DNA from: CAIKMD01 sp035552195
Lineage (GTDB): Bacteria > Pseudomonadota > Alphaproteobacteria > ATCC43930 > CGMCC-115725
Direction of reading: 5' to 3'
Assembly (NCBI GenBank): GCA_035552195.1
Contig: DASZLU010000145.1
Coordinates: 1-64,000 of the forward strand
DNA length: 64,000 bases
Shown here one piece after another: positions 54,653 through 63,970 of this stretch (positions within the stretch are counted from its first letter, which is position 1; the number at the start of each line of letters is the position of its first letter). The notes below the pieces were generated by a model. It had not been told where the DNA came from. It saw only the letters and a program-made list of their open reading frames with translations, and ran no database searches. Made by a program: the position numbers and the translations under genes.

Positions 54653-55356
54653 TGATTCAAATCAATCCCTGTCAACCAACGGAGTGCGCTCGCAAACCAA
54701 TTTACCGGACGCTGGATGATCCACCACAGCACATTCAGGTCCATATGCAATTGCTGACCAATCATCGGCAAGATGAACAGCAACCCGAGCAGGATCAGCA
54801 TGCCATAGCGCTCTGTCCGCGCCAGCGGGATCGCGAGAAAATCGGGCAATAATCCGACCGCGACTCGGCCGCCGTCCAGGGGCGGCAGCGGAAGCATGTT
54901 AAAGACGGCGATGATGATGTTGAATTCCGCCGAAATTTCGAGATTGGCGCGCACCCAGTCCTGAAAATAGCCAGGCAAAAACGCGGCTGGGACGAGTAAC
55001 AGCGCGGAGACGATCGCCAGAATCACATTCGTCAGCGGGCCGGCGAGCGCAACGTAGACCATGTCGCGGCGTGGCTTGTTGAGACGGTCGAAGCGTACCG
55101 GCACTGGCTTCGCATAACCGAAGATGAATTTGCCGCCGGAACCAAATATCAGCGCCAGCGGCAAAATGATGGTGCCGAAAAGATCGATATGCTTGAGCGG
55201 ATTGAAGGTCACGCGACCCATGTTCCAGGCCGTATCGTCGCCCAAACGGTGAGCAACGAAGCCGTGCGCCGCTTCGTGCAACGTGATTGCGAAAATCATC
55301 GGCAGCGCCATCACGGTGATGGTCTGAACCAACGCGGAAATCACCGTGGAATTCAT
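54649..55356 (-). CDS. Site-2-protease-family (M50) intramembrane peptidase
   Basis: A 235-residue six-helix membrane protein. HEAAH (residues 27-31) is the zinc HExxH motif; the second metal site is NMLPLPPLDGGR with its aspartate. Such small S2P relatives cleave membrane-embedded substrates; targets are unknown. It overlaps nagZ and scpA by ATGA, so it is translationally coupled within this run. Confidence 0.92.
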   Translation of the reverse strand: MNSTVISALVQTITVMALPMIFAITLHEAAHGFVAHRLGDDTAWNMGRVTFNPLKHIDLFGTIILPLALIFGSGGKFIFGYAKPVPVRFDRLNKPRRDMVYVALAGPLTNVILAIVSALLLVPAAFLPGYFQDWVRANLEISAEFNIIIAVFNMLPLPPLDGGRVAVGLLPDFLAIPLARTERYGMLILLGLLFILPMIGQQLHMDLNVLWWIIQRPVNWFASALRWLTGIDLNQ

Positions 55357-56354
55357 GAGTTCGCCAGCAACACCGCGAATTCGTATTCGGCCGCGTGGCG
55401 ATCGAAGGCACCAGGCGCGTGGCGGCGCGCTTCGGCCGCCGTGACCCGGCGGCGCGCGGCATCGCTTATCGGACCGATCGCACCGGCGATCGCCTCCATC
55501 TCATCGAGAATGCCATTGCAGTGAAGCACCAAGTCACAACCCGCCTGTAGCGCGTCCCAAGCCCGCGACTCGATCTTTCCGCCGAGTGCGGCCATCGATA
55601 GATCATCGCAAAGAAGCACGCCGTCAAATCCGATTCCAGCCCTGATCACTTCGCCAATCACGCGCGGCGATAATGTCGCGGGCCGGTCGGGATCGATGGC
55701 GGTGTATAGCACATGCGCCGTCATCGCCCAGGGCATTCCCGAAAGCGCGCGGAACGGCGCGAAATCTGTCGAGTCGAGCTCGGCGCGCGGCGTCTCCACC
55801 ACCGGCAGGGCGCGATGACTGTCCACAGTGGCGCGCCCGTGCCCCGGAATATGTTTAATGATCGGCAGCACGCCGCCCGCCATCAGCCCGTCACACACCG
55901 CGAGGCCGTTTTCCGCCACGAGTCGTGGCTCGAGCCCCCAGGCGCGATCGCCGATGATCGGGTCGGCACCCGACACCGGCACGTCGAGCACCGGCGCACA
56001 ATCGACGGTGATGCCAAGCTGGCCGAGATCGTCGGCAATGAGCCGCGCCGCCAACCAAGCTGCGTGGCGCGCGCGTATGCCGCCGCGAGCAGCGATTTTT
56101 GCCGCCGCCGGATAGGCCGGGAAATGCGGCGGCTTTAACCGCGCGACCCGTCCCCCCTCCTGATCGATCAGAACCGGCGCATCGCCGCGACCGACGATCT
56201 CGCGCAAATCGGCGACGAGTCGCTTGATCTGCGCCGGCGCCTCGCAATTGCGCGCGAAAAGGATGAAGCCGAGCGGATCGGCATCGCGGAAGAATTGCCG
56301 CTCGCTCGCCGAGAGCGTCGGCCCCTCACAACCGAAGATGACTGGTTTGATCAC
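55353..56354 (-). CDS. nagZ: Beta-N-acetylhexosaminidase (GH3)
   Basis: A 333-residue cytoplasmic glycosidase that removes GlcNAc from anhydro-muropeptides in wall recycling. IDQEGGRVARL is the substrate loop, KHIPGHGRATVDSH the catalytic His/Asp flexible loop, and GVLLCDDLSMAAL carries the nucleophile Asp. It starts with GTG 56354, six bases after the SPOR gene stop. Muropeptide levels set by NagZ can affect beta-lactamase induction in some bacteria. Confidence 0.94.
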   Translation of the reverse strand: MIKPVIFGCEGPTLSASERQFFRDADPLGFILFARNCEAPAQIKRLVADLREIVGRGDAPVLIDQEGGRVARLKPPHFPAYPAAAKIAARGGIRARHAAWLAARLIADDLGQLGITVDCAPVLDVPVSGADPIIGDRAWGLEPRLVAENGLAVCDGLMAGGVLPIIKHIPGHGRATVDSHRALPVVETPRAELDSTDFAPFRALSGMPWAMTAHVLYTAIDPDRPATLSPRVIGEVIRAGIGFDGVLLCDDLSMAALGGKIESRAWDALQAGCDLVLHCNGILDEMEAIAGAIGPISDAARRRVTAAEARRHAPGAFDRHAAEYEFAVLLANS

Positions 56355-56360
56355 GCGCGC

Positions 56361-57173
56361 TTACGGCTTCACAAGAATGCAACTGACATTGCGGCTTTTG
56401 AGCGCGGCACAGGCCTGTGTCGCCCTCGCCTCTTCCGTGATCGGTCCGGCCTGAATGCGATAGTAGGTGCCTTTGCCACCGCCCAGTTGGACGCTCGAAA
56501 CCGACAGCGACAATTTCCCCAGCACATCGGCATTCTGCCGTTGCAGCTTGACCCATTCGGTTTTCGCTGCGTCCTCAGTTTTGAGCGCGCCGAGTTGGAG
56601 ACGATAAGACCCGGCCATTTGTTGTGGCGGCACGACTTTTGGCGCAACCGGCGCCGGAGCTGCAACTTTCGGCGCGACGGATGTCGGCGGCGCGACGGCG
56701 GCGGGCGGTGGAGCAGTTGCGACTTGCGGTGCTGGCGGAAGGGTCGGTGGCCGCGTATTCGCCGCGGGCGGTTCAGCCGGTGGCGACGGCGGGTTGGTGG
56801 TCGCGGTTTGCGGTTGTGGCGGCGGCGTTGGCGGCGCCGGACGCTGCTTTACCGCTTCCGGTGACGGCAGCAACTCTTCCGGCTTTTCTTTCGTCTCGCG
56901 ATTGAGCAGCACCGAATCCTGGCCCGGGACGACCATGCCGCCCGGATCTTTCGGCTGCTCTTTCACCGGCGCGGTATCAGGATGGATTTCCGGCACCGCG
57001 GCGACGTCCTGCGACGACGGCTTGCTGCTATGGCCTGCCCACCACGAGCCCCCCACCAGCGCAGCGACCGCGAGCGCCAGCAACGCCGCGCGCAGGGGTC
57101 GCGTGCCCCGCCGCTCCGGCTCGTCGTCCCTATCGCGACGTTCGTCGTCGTCGATGTCGAGACGCGGGCTCAT
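56361..57173 (-). CDS. SPOR-domain cell-division-type protein
   Basis: A 270-residue bitopic membrane protein: a charged cytoplasmic start, one helix (PLRAALLALAVAALVGGSWWAG, about residues 26-47), a long Pro-rich periplasmic linker (about 90-185) and a C-terminal SPOR domain (YRLQLGALKTEDAAKTEWVKL; GTYYRIQAGPI). SPOR domains bind denuded septal glycans, as in FtsN-type division proteins. It overlaps the argS stop by ATGA. Confidence 0.88.
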   Translation of the reverse strand: MSPRLDIDDDERRDRDDEPERRGTRPLRAALLALAVAALVGGSWWAGHSSKPSSQDVAAVPEIHPDTAPVKEQPKDPGGMVVPGQDSVLLNRETKEKPEELLPSPEAVKQRPAPPTPPPQPQTATTNPPSPPAEPPAANTRPPTLPPAPQVATAPPPAAVAPPTSVAPKVAAPAPVAPKVVPPQQMAGSYRLQLGALKTEDAAKTEWVKLQRQNADVLGKLSLSVSSVQLGGGKGTYYRIQAGPITEEARATQACAALKSRNVSCILVKP

Positions 57174-58930
57174 CCACGCAATTCCTCGAGCGGCGTCACC
57201 CCCATCACATGGAGGCCGGAGGCGATGACGAACGCGACCGCTTGTACCAATGCGAGCCGCGCCAGAGTCAGCGGCTTCGCGTCGCTTTGAATGAAACGCA
57301 GCGTCGCGTCGGCGTTGCCCTTGTTCCAGAGCCCATGAAACGCGGCCGCGACTTCCTGCAGATAGAAAGCGACGCGATGGGGCTCGTGGTTCTCCGCCGC
57401 TCCTTCGACGAGGCTCGGCCATTGCGTTACCAGACGCACCAGCCCGATCTCATCGCGATCGGTCAGCAGGCTCAACTCGGCTTTCGCGAGCTGTGCCGGC
57501 GCGATCTCATGCGAGGAAAATTCGTCGCGCGCGTGACGCAATACCGACGAGATGCGGGCATGCGCGTACTGCACGTAGAAGACCGGATTGTCTTTCGATT
57601 GCTCGATGACTTTCGCGAAATCGAAATCGAGCGGCGATTTCGGATCGCGCGTCAGCATCATGAAGCGCACCGCGCCGGCGCCGACCTGCTCCACCATCTC
57701 GCGCAAGGTCACGAGATTGCCGGAACGCTTCGACAGCTTCACTGGCTCGCCGTTGCGGAATACTTTGACGATGTTGTTGAAGATCACCTCAAGCTGGGCC
57801 TCGCCGCCGCTCAGCGCCGCGATCGCCGGCCGCATGCGCTCGAGATAGCCGCCGTGATCGGTGCCGAGCACGTTGATCATCAGCTTGAAGCCGCGCCGCA
57901 CCTTGTCGAAGTGATAGGCGATGTCGGGCATGATATAGGCCCAGCCGCCATCGCGTTTCTTTAAGGGCCGATCGGTGCTGTCGCCGAATTGGCTGGAGCG
58001 GAAGAGCGTCAGCTCCGCCGGCTCCCAATCCTCCATCGCCTTGCCCTTGGGCGGCGGCAAGGTCCCCGTATAGATCAGGCCCTTCTGGTCGAGGATATCG
58101 AAAGCCTGTTGCAGCGTGCCGTTCTGGATGAGCTCGCGCTCGTTGGTGAAGACACTGTGCTTGATGCCAATAAGATCGAGATCGCCGCGGATCTCCCGCA
58201 TCATGTATTCGACGGCGAAATCGCGGATCGGCACCAACCATTCGGAGTCCGGCTTGTCGAGCCACTTCCGCCCATCGCGCTGCGCCAGGACCGTGCCGAC
58301 ATCTTTCAGATATTCGCCGGGATAAAGCCCTTCGGGGATATCGCCGATGCTCTCGCCCAGCGCTTCGCGGTAACGGAGGAAGGCCGTACGCGCCAGCACG
58401 TCGACCTGCGCGCCGGCGTCATTGAAATAATATTCGCGCGTGACCTCGTAGCCGGCCTTCTCGAGAAGGTTTGCCAAAGCATCGCCAAGCACCGCGCCGC
58501 GCACATGACCCGCATGCATCGGCCCTGTCGGATTGGCCGAGACGTACTCGATATTTACGCGCTTGTTCTGTCCCAGATCGCTATCGCCGTAACTGGTCCG
58601 CGCGTCGAGGATTTCGGCGAGCCGCGCCTGCCAAAATGCATCGGCAATCCTGAGATTGATGAAGCCGGGCCCGGCAACGTCCGCAGCGGTGATATCGCTT
58701 TCCTGAGCAAGACGCGCGGCAAGCTTCTGCGCCAGCTCGCGCGGCGGCATCTTGGCCGCCCTTGCCAGGATCATTGCCGCATTGGTCGAGAGATCGCCAT
58801 GGGCCGGATCGCGCGGCGGCTCGACCGCGACGCGCGTCATGTCGAGGCCATCCGGCAACGCGCCAGCCTTCACCAAAGCGTCGATCTCGCCGACGACCAC
58901 GAAACGGAAATGGGTGAAGATGTCTCTCAC
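57170..58930 (-). CDS. argS: Arginyl-tRNA synthetase
   Basis: A 586-residue class I synthetase. The N-terminal Add-1 domain is followed by SANPTGPMHAGHVRGAVLGD with the HIGH-type HAGH; KLSKRSGNLVTL is the KMSKS-type loop and the C-terminal half is the DALR anticodon domain. It charges tRNA-Arg. It starts with GTG 58930, overlapping the dgt stop (GTGA). Confidence 0.96.
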   Translation of the reverse strand: MRDIFTHFRFVVVGEIDALVKAGALPDGLDMTRVAVEPPRDPAHGDLSTNAAMILARAAKMPPRELAQKLAARLAQESDITAADVAGPGFINLRIADAFWQARLAEILDARTSYGDSDLGQNKRVNIEYVSANPTGPMHAGHVRGAVLGDALANLLEKAGYEVTREYYFNDAGAQVDVLARTAFLRYREALGESIGDIPEGLYPGEYLKDVGTVLAQRDGRKWLDKPDSEWLVPIRDFAVEYMMREIRGDLDLIGIKHSVFTNERELIQNGTLQQAFDILDQKGLIYTGTLPPPKGKAMEDWEPAELTLFRSSQFGDSTDRPLKKRDGGWAYIMPDIAYHFDKVRRGFKLMINVLGTDHGGYLERMRPAIAALSGGEAQLEVIFNNIVKVFRNGEPVKLSKRSGNLVTLREMVEQVGAGAVRFMMLTRDPKSPLDFDFAKVIEQSKDNPVFYVQYAHARISSVLRHARDEFSSHEIAPAQLAKAELSLLTDRDEIGLVRLVTQWPSLVEGAAENHEPHRVAFYLQEVAAAFHGLWNKGNADATLRFIQSDAKPLTLARLALVQAVAFVIASGLHVMGVTPLEELRG

Positions 58931-60087
58931 GTCGTCGCGTACCTGTCGAACAATTTGTAGTGCTCATCGAGCGCGAAGCGGTCGGTCATGCCGGCGATGT
59001 AATCGGCCACCACCCGCGCGGTCTCGCGCGTACCAGCCCCCGTCGCCTGGCTCTGCCATTCGGTCGGCAGGCATTGCGGTTCGGCGAGCAGCAGACGGAA
59101 CAGCTCCTGCACGATGCGGCGCGCTTTCGATGCCATGCGGTTGACGCGGTAGTGGCGATACATGCGCTCGAACAGGAAGCGGCGCAAGCCGCGCTCTTCC
59201 TCCCGCATCCCCGCCGAGAATGCGATCACCGCCGCCGAATGGCGACGAATATCGGCGGCGCTTTGCGCTTTCAACGCGGCGATGCGTCGCTGCGATTCCT
59301 CGACCACATCGCCGATCATGCGATCGATCAACCGGCGGATCGCCTCGTGGATCAGCCGCGAATCATCGACGCCGGGATAGGACCGGTCGACCTCGGCGAA
59401 GATCGGCCCCAGCAGCGGCACTTGCGTCAGATCGAGGATCTGGAAGAGCTCGGCGCGCAGCCCGTCGTCGGTGTCGTGATTGTCGTAAGCGATGTCATCG
59501 GCCAGTGCCGCGACCTGCGCCTCGGCCGAGGGCCAAGTCAAAAGCTCGAGATCGTGCTGGCTCACATAATCAGCCATGGTCGGTGTCAACTCCCCGCGCA
59601 CCGGGCCGTTATGCTTGGCGATGCCCTCAAGCGTCTCCCACGTGAGGTTGAGCCCGTCGAACGCCGCGTAGCGATGTTCGAGCTTCGTCAGCACGCGCAG
59701 CGTCTGGTCGTTATGGCGGAAGCCGCCGAAATCCTTCATCACCTCGTTCAGCGCTTCCTCGCCGGCATGGCCGAACGGCGTATGCCCGAGGTCGTGGGCA
59801 AGCGACAGCGCTTCGGCGAGATCCTCATCGAGACCGAGACGGCGCGCGATCGTGCGCGCAATCTGCGCCACTTCGAGGCTGTGGGTAAGTCGGGTGCGAT
59901 AGTGGTCGCCCTCGTGATAGACGAAGACCTGCGTCTTGTATTGCAGGCGGCGAAAAGCCGAGCAGTGGATGATCCGGTCACGGTCGCGCTGAAACACCGA
60001 GCGGGAGGGACTCTCGGGCTCGGAATGGAGCCGGCCGCGGCTCTCTTCGGGCCGGCAGGCGTAGGCGGCGAGCGCCGGTTGCGTCAT
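58927..60087 (-). CDS. dgt: Deoxyguanosinetriphosphate triphosphohydrolase-like HD protein
   Basis: A 386-residue HD-superfamily dNTPase. RDRIIHCSAFRRLQYKTQVF begins the core; THSLEVAQIARTIARRL and SLAHDLGHTPFGHAGEEAL give the H...HD...D metal site. It hydrolyses dNTPs to nucleosides and triphosphate, controlling dNTP pools. It heads the long minus-strand run; erpA is usually the divergent neighbour, but two accessory genes separate them here. Confidence 0.94.
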   Translation of the reverse strand: MTQPALAAYACRPEESRGRLHSEPESPSRSVFQRDRDRIIHCSAFRRLQYKTQVFVYHEGDHYRTRLTHSLEVAQIARTIARRLGLDEDLAEALSLAHDLGHTPFGHAGEEALNEVMKDFGGFRHNDQTLRVLTKLEHRYAAFDGLNLTWETLEGIAKHNGPVRGELTPTMADYVSQHDLELLTWPSAEAQVAALADDIAYDNHDTDDGLRAELFQILDLTQVPLLGPIFAEVDRSYPGVDDSRLIHEAIRRLIDRMIGDVVEESQRRIAALKAQSAADIRRHSAAVIAFSAGMREEERGLRRFLFERMYRHYRVNRMASKARRIVQELFRLLLAEPQCLPTEWQSQATGAGTRETARVVADYIAGMTDRFALDEHYKLFDRYATT

Positions 60088-60211
60088 GGCGGCAACCTAA
60101 TCCGCAGCGCACGCAGGCGCAACGATGCACGCGAGTCGGCTTTCCCGCTTGCTGCCGGGCGTTTCGGCCTGTTGAATGAGGGCAAGAAATCCAGGGGAGA
60201 GGCGCGCGAGA

Positions 60212-61846
60212 ATGGCAACGGCCGGCTACGACTACATCATCATCGGCGCCGGCTCGGCGGGGTGCTGCCTCGCTCATCGCTTGACCGAGGACAGCGACGT
60301 CCGCGTCATCGTGCTCGAAGCCGGCGGCTGGGATCGCGACCCTCTGATCCACATCCCGCTCGCTTGGGGTAAGATCTTCCAGGATCGCCTCCACGATTGG
60401 CAATATTGGAGCGAGCCGGAGCCGAACATGGATGGGCGCAGCATCGAATGCGCGCGCGGCAAGGTGATCGGCGGTTCGTCCTCGATCAACGTCATGGGCT
60501 ATGTCCGCGGCAATCGCGGCGATTACGACCGCTGGGCGAATAGCGGCCTAACGCAATGGTCCTACGCCCACGCGCTGCCCTATTTCAAACGCCAGGAAAG
60601 CTGGGAAGGCGGCGAGACCGAATATCGCGGCGGCAGCGGTCCCATTACCACGCGCTATACGCGCTACGATGATCCACTCGTCGAGGCCTTCAAGGAGGCC
60701 GGCCGTATGCTCGGCCATCCCTCGACCGAGGATTACAATGGCGCCCGGCAACACGGTTTCGGCCGCACGCAGTCGACCGTGGTCAAAGGCCGCCGTGCCA
60801 GCGCCGCCACGGGCTATCTCCGCCCCGCCCTCGGCCGCAAGAACCTCCAGGTCGAGACCGGCGCGCTAGTGACGCGGCTCGTCTTCGAAGGCAACCGTGC
60901 CATCGGTGTCGAGTATACGAAGGACGGCCAAACCGCAACGCTCCGCGCCGAGCGCGAAGTGCTGCTCTCCGGCGGCGTCATCAACTCGCCGCAAGTGCTG
61001 ATGCTTTCCGGCATCGGCGATCCCGAAGAGCTGAAGCGCCACAACATCCCGGTGAAGGTCGCGCTCAAAGGCGTCGGCAAGAATCTGCAAGACCATCTCT
61101 CGGTCGGCGTCGAATATGCGCGAAACGGCCAAGGCCCCTTCCCGGCCCGCATGCGTATCGACAACATCACGATGGAGATGGCACAGGCCTATCTCTTCGG
61201 CACCGGCCGCGCGACCGACCTGCCCGGCGGCGTGATGGGCTTCATCAAAAGCTCACAAGCGAAAGAGATGCCGGACATCCAGATCCTCTTCCGCATGGCG
61301 CCGGTCGGCCTCAAGCCATATTGGCCGTTCGTCCATCAGCCTGCCGCCGACAGTTTCGGCCCGCGCGCCGTGCTGTTGCGCCCGACCAGCCGGGGCTCGG
61401 TCGAACTCGCCTCGACCGATCCGAGTGCCGCGCTACGCATCCATCAAGGCTTCCTCGGTACCGATGCCGACATCAAGCTGATCCGCGAAGGCGTGCGGAT
61501 GGTGCGCGAGGTCTGCCGCCAGAAGCCGGTGCAGGAATTCGCCGCCGCCGAGCTCGCGCCGGGACCGGGCAAGGAAAGCGATGCCGAGATCGACGCGCAT
61601 GTCCGCAAGATCGGCGCCACCGCGCATCATCCGCTCGGCACCTGCAAGATGGGCGTCGATAGCGACGAGATGGCCGTCGTCGATCCCGAATGCAAAGTGC
61701 GCGGCATCGACGGCTTGCGCGTCGTCGACGCCGCGGCGATGCCCGATCTCGTTGGCGCCAACATCAATGCCACCGTCCTTATGATCGCCGAGAAGATGGC
61801 CGATATCATCCGCGGCCGCCCGACCTTGGCGCCGGTCAATGTCTGA
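60212..61846 (+). CDS. GMC-family FAD oxidoreductase (alcohol/choline dehydrogenase type)
   Basis: A 544-residue flavoprotein. YIIIGAGSAGCCLAHRL binds FAD, GKVIGGSSSINVMGYVRG is the GMC signature 1, LSGGVINSPQVLMLSGIG signature 2, and the C-terminal GATAHHPLGTCKMG holds the catalytic His pair, with NINATVLMIAEKMAD at the end. It oxidises an alcohol to an aldehyde or acid; substrate unknown. No signal peptide is visible. The three-domain cytochrome gene follows by 64 bases. ATG 60212 is set by the family N-terminus. Confidence 0.92.
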   Translation: MATAGYDYIIIGAGSAGCCLAHRLTEDSDVRVIVLEAGGWDRDPLIHIPLAWGKIFQDRLHDWQYWSEPEPNMDGRSIECARGKVIGGSSSINVMGYVRGNRGDYDRWANSGLTQWSYAHALPYFKRQESWEGGETEYRGGSGPITTRYTRYDDPLVEAFKEAGRMLGHPSTEDYNGARQHGFGRTQSTVVKGRRASAATGYLRPALGRKNLQVETGALVTRLVFEGNRAIGVEYTKDGQTATLRAEREVLLSGGVINSPQVLMLSGIGDPEELKRHNIPVKVALKGVGKNLQDHLSVGVEYARNGQGPFPARMRIDNITMEMAQAYLFGTGRATDLPGGVMGFIKSSQAKEMPDIQILFRMAPVGLKPYWPFVHQPAADSFGPRAVLLRPTSRGSVELASTDPSAALRIHQGFLGTDADIKLIREGVRMVREVCRQKPVQEFAAAELAPGPGKESDAEIDAHVRKIGATAHHPLGTCKMGVDSDEMAVVDPECKVRGIDGLRVVDAAAMPDLVGANINATVLMIAEKMADIIRGRPTLAPVNV

Positions 61847-61910
61847 AGCGTGTTCGGCCTCGGCATTCTTTTTGGGGAGTCTGCATAACAATCTAATCTA
61901 GGAGGAAACG

Positions 61911-63500
61911 ATGCTGGTTCGGGAATTGGCGTGCGCCGCCTTAGCGCTTGGCGTGGCGAGTGGCGCGCACGCGGCAAGTATCAGCGGCATGGTCACGGGT
62001 GCGAATAACACGCCGGTCGCCGGTGTCTTCGTCACGGCGCAGAACAGCGCTGCCAATCGCCTCGTCAGCGTCCTCTCCGATAGTGCCGGGCATTACAAGC
62101 TGCCCGAGCTTGCGGCTGGGCAATGGACGGTCTTGGCACACGGCACCGGCAGCAATGGGCTCGACAGCACACCGCAAACCGCGACCGTCACGGCCGATCA
62201 AAATCTGACGCTCGCGGTGAAGGCAACGCCGGCGCCGCTCAAATGGACCGAAATATCGATGTCGCAAGGCCGGACCCTGCTGCCCGATGCCCAGGGCAAG
62301 ACGATCATGTTCCAGAACTGCTTTGCTTGTCACGGTTTCGAGACACGCATGGCCGAGCGCGGCCCGCATAGCGAACAGGAATGGCAGACGCTGGTCGATT
62401 ACATGGTCAGCTCAATGCATTTCTTCATCGGCCCGGTCGGCCATGTCGGGCCGGATGAGGAAAAAGAACTTGTCAGCTACTTCACTGCGAATTTCGGGCC
62501 GAATTCGCATCTGCCCGCGCCCGACACGCTGGCGAAGTTCGCCGACGTAAAGCAGACATTCGGGCCTGACGCGCAGAACATCGTCTATGTCGAATACGAC
62601 ATGCCGGGGCCCAACCGCATGTCGTGGAGCGCGTTCCCAGCCAAGGACGGGAAATACTGGATCCCCTATTACGGCGACGCGAACATGATCGCGCGGCTCG
62701 ATCCGAATTCAGGCCATGTCGACGAATTCAAGGCACCCAATCCCGGCACTGCGGCGATCCACTCCGCCGTGCCCGCGCCCGACGGGTCGGTGTGGTTCAC
62801 CGAGCAGGGCTCGGACAAGATCGGGCGCTGGGATCCAGCAACGCAAAAGATCAGCGAATTCCAGGATGCGATGATCCCCGGCAAGGAAAATACGCTCGCG
62901 GGCGGCTCGAAGCACACGCTGCGCGTCGCCGCCGATGGCCGCGTCTGGTCGACAGGCGGACCGCTCTCGGTCTACGACCCCGTGAGCGCGAAATTCACAG
63001 AGATCCTGCAAATCCCGAGCGCCTATGGCATCGCGATCGATCAGCAGAACACGATCTGGTTCGCCGAGTTCACCCCGGCAGGACAGATCGGCCGCATCGA
63101 TCCGAAGACGCTGGCGGTGACGAAGTACCAGCTGCCGACCAACCGCGCCTTCCCGCGCCGTATCCAGGTCGACACGGACGGTACGATCTGGGTGGCGGAA
63201 TACACCGCCGGCAAGCTCGCGCATTTCGATCCGAAGACCGAGCACTTCACCGAATACGATCTGCCCGGACCGGAGGCGACGCCCTACGCGCTCGGCATCG
63301 GCGCCGATCACACGATCTGGTATTCCTCGGAATACATGGATTACATCGGCCGGCTCGATCCGGCGACCGGCAAGGTCACGAAATACCCGACGCCGCAATC
63401 CGAAAACACGATGCGCGAATTCTATCTCGATGGGGAGGGCCGGATGTGGTTCGGCACGCCCGCCAACAACAAGGTCGGCTATTTCTACTTGGCCAAATAA
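61911..63500 (+). CDS. Exported fusion of carboxypeptidase-regulatory-like, cytochrome c and Vgb-like propeller domains
   Basis: A 529-residue periplasmic protein. A signal peptide (MLVRELACAALALGVASGAHA) is followed by a Ig-like CarbRegD-type beta domain (about 22-105: ISGMVTGANNTPVAGVFVTAQN), a short c-type haem segment with CFACH (about 139-143) and a virginiamycin-B-lyase-like beta-propeller from about 215 (repeats such as NTIWFAEFTPAGQIGRIDPKT and GTIWVAEYTAGKLAHFDPKT). Vgb-like propellers usually bind a ligand; with a haem in front it might accept electrons. A strong ribosome site (AGGAGG) precedes ATG 61911. A terminator follows at 63525. Confidence 0.87.
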   Translation: MLVRELACAALALGVASGAHAASISGMVTGANNTPVAGVFVTAQNSAANRLVSVLSDSAGHYKLPELAAGQWTVLAHGTGSNGLDSTPQTATVTADQNLTLAVKATPAPLKWTEISMSQGRTLLPDAQGKTIMFQNCFACHGFETRMAERGPHSEQEWQTLVDYMVSSMHFFIGPVGHVGPDEEKELVSYFTANFGPNSHLPAPDTLAKFADVKQTFGPDAQNIVYVEYDMPGPNRMSWSAFPAKDGKYWIPYYGDANMIARLDPNSGHVDEFKAPNPGTAAIHSAVPAPDGSVWFTEQGSDKIGRWDPATQKISEFQDAMIPGKENTLAGGSKHTLRVAADGRVWSTGGPLSVYDPVSAKFTEILQIPSAYGIAIDQQNTIWFAEFTPAGQIGRIDPKTLAVTKYQLPTNRAFPRRIQVDTDGTIWVAEYTAGKLAHFDPKTEHFTEYDLPGPEATPYALGIGADHTIWYSSEYMDYIGRLDPATGKVTKYPTPQSENTMREFYLDGEGRMWFGTPANNKVGYFYLAK

Positions 63501-63524
63501 GCCCGCCGGACCAATCCCTTACGG

Positions 63525-63560
63525 ACGCCCTTTCTTCCAGGGAGAGGGCGTTTCGTTTGA
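63525..63560 (+). terminator. Rho-independent terminator of the cytochrome-fusion gene
   Basis: A stem ACGCCCTTTC with GAGAGGGCGT (one G-U pair) and a seven-base loop, followed by TTTCGTTT, 24 bases after the stop. Confidence 0.75.
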
Positions 63561-63610
63561 CAATTCCTTGAGAATCACCACATAGAATGCTGACTAAACG
63601 GTTGGACGCC

Positions 63611-63970
63611 ATGCCCGAAGGCCAAGCCATTCCCTCGCCCGAACAAGTCACGCTGAGTTCCAATGCGGCTAAGCGCGTCGCTGTGTTGAAGGTCCAGGAG
63701 AACGCGCCCGATGCGTTCCTGCGGCTCGCCGTGTCGGGCGGCGGCTGCTCGGGCTTTCAGTACAATTTCAGCTTCGACCAGTCGCGCAATCAGGACGATC
63801 GCGCTTTCGAGCGCGACGGTGTGACTCTCATCATCGATGAGGTCTCGCTCGATCTCGTCAAGGGTGCCGAGATCGATTTCGTCGAAGACATGATGGGCGC
63901 GTCTTTTCAGGTGAAGAACCCGAACGCCGCGTCGTCATGCGGTTGCGGCAATTCCTTCTCGATCGGCTGA
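63611..63970 (+). CDS. erpA: HesB/IscA-type iron-sulfur insertion protein
   Basis: A 119-residue A-type carrier that delivers 4Fe-4S or 2Fe-2S clusters to apoproteins. The three conserved cysteines are in VSGGGCSGFQYNF and SSCGCGNSF. ATG 63611 is preferred; an in-frame ATG at 63587 would add eight residues with no clear ribosome site. erpA next to dgt/argS is a common alphaproteobacterial order. The distinction from IscA relies on context. Confidence 0.92.
   Translation: MPEGQAIPSPEQVTLSSNAAKRVAVLKVQENAPDAFLRLAVSGGGCSGFQYNFSFDQSRNQDDRAFERDGVTLIIDEVSLDLVKGAEIDFVEDMMGASFQVKNPNAASSCGCGNSFSIG

Noticed and set aside
61911..63500. Calling this a virginiamycin B lyase (antibiotic resistance)
   Set aside because: The propeller is only Vgb-like and comes with a haem motif and another domain; resistance cannot be claimed from the sequence.
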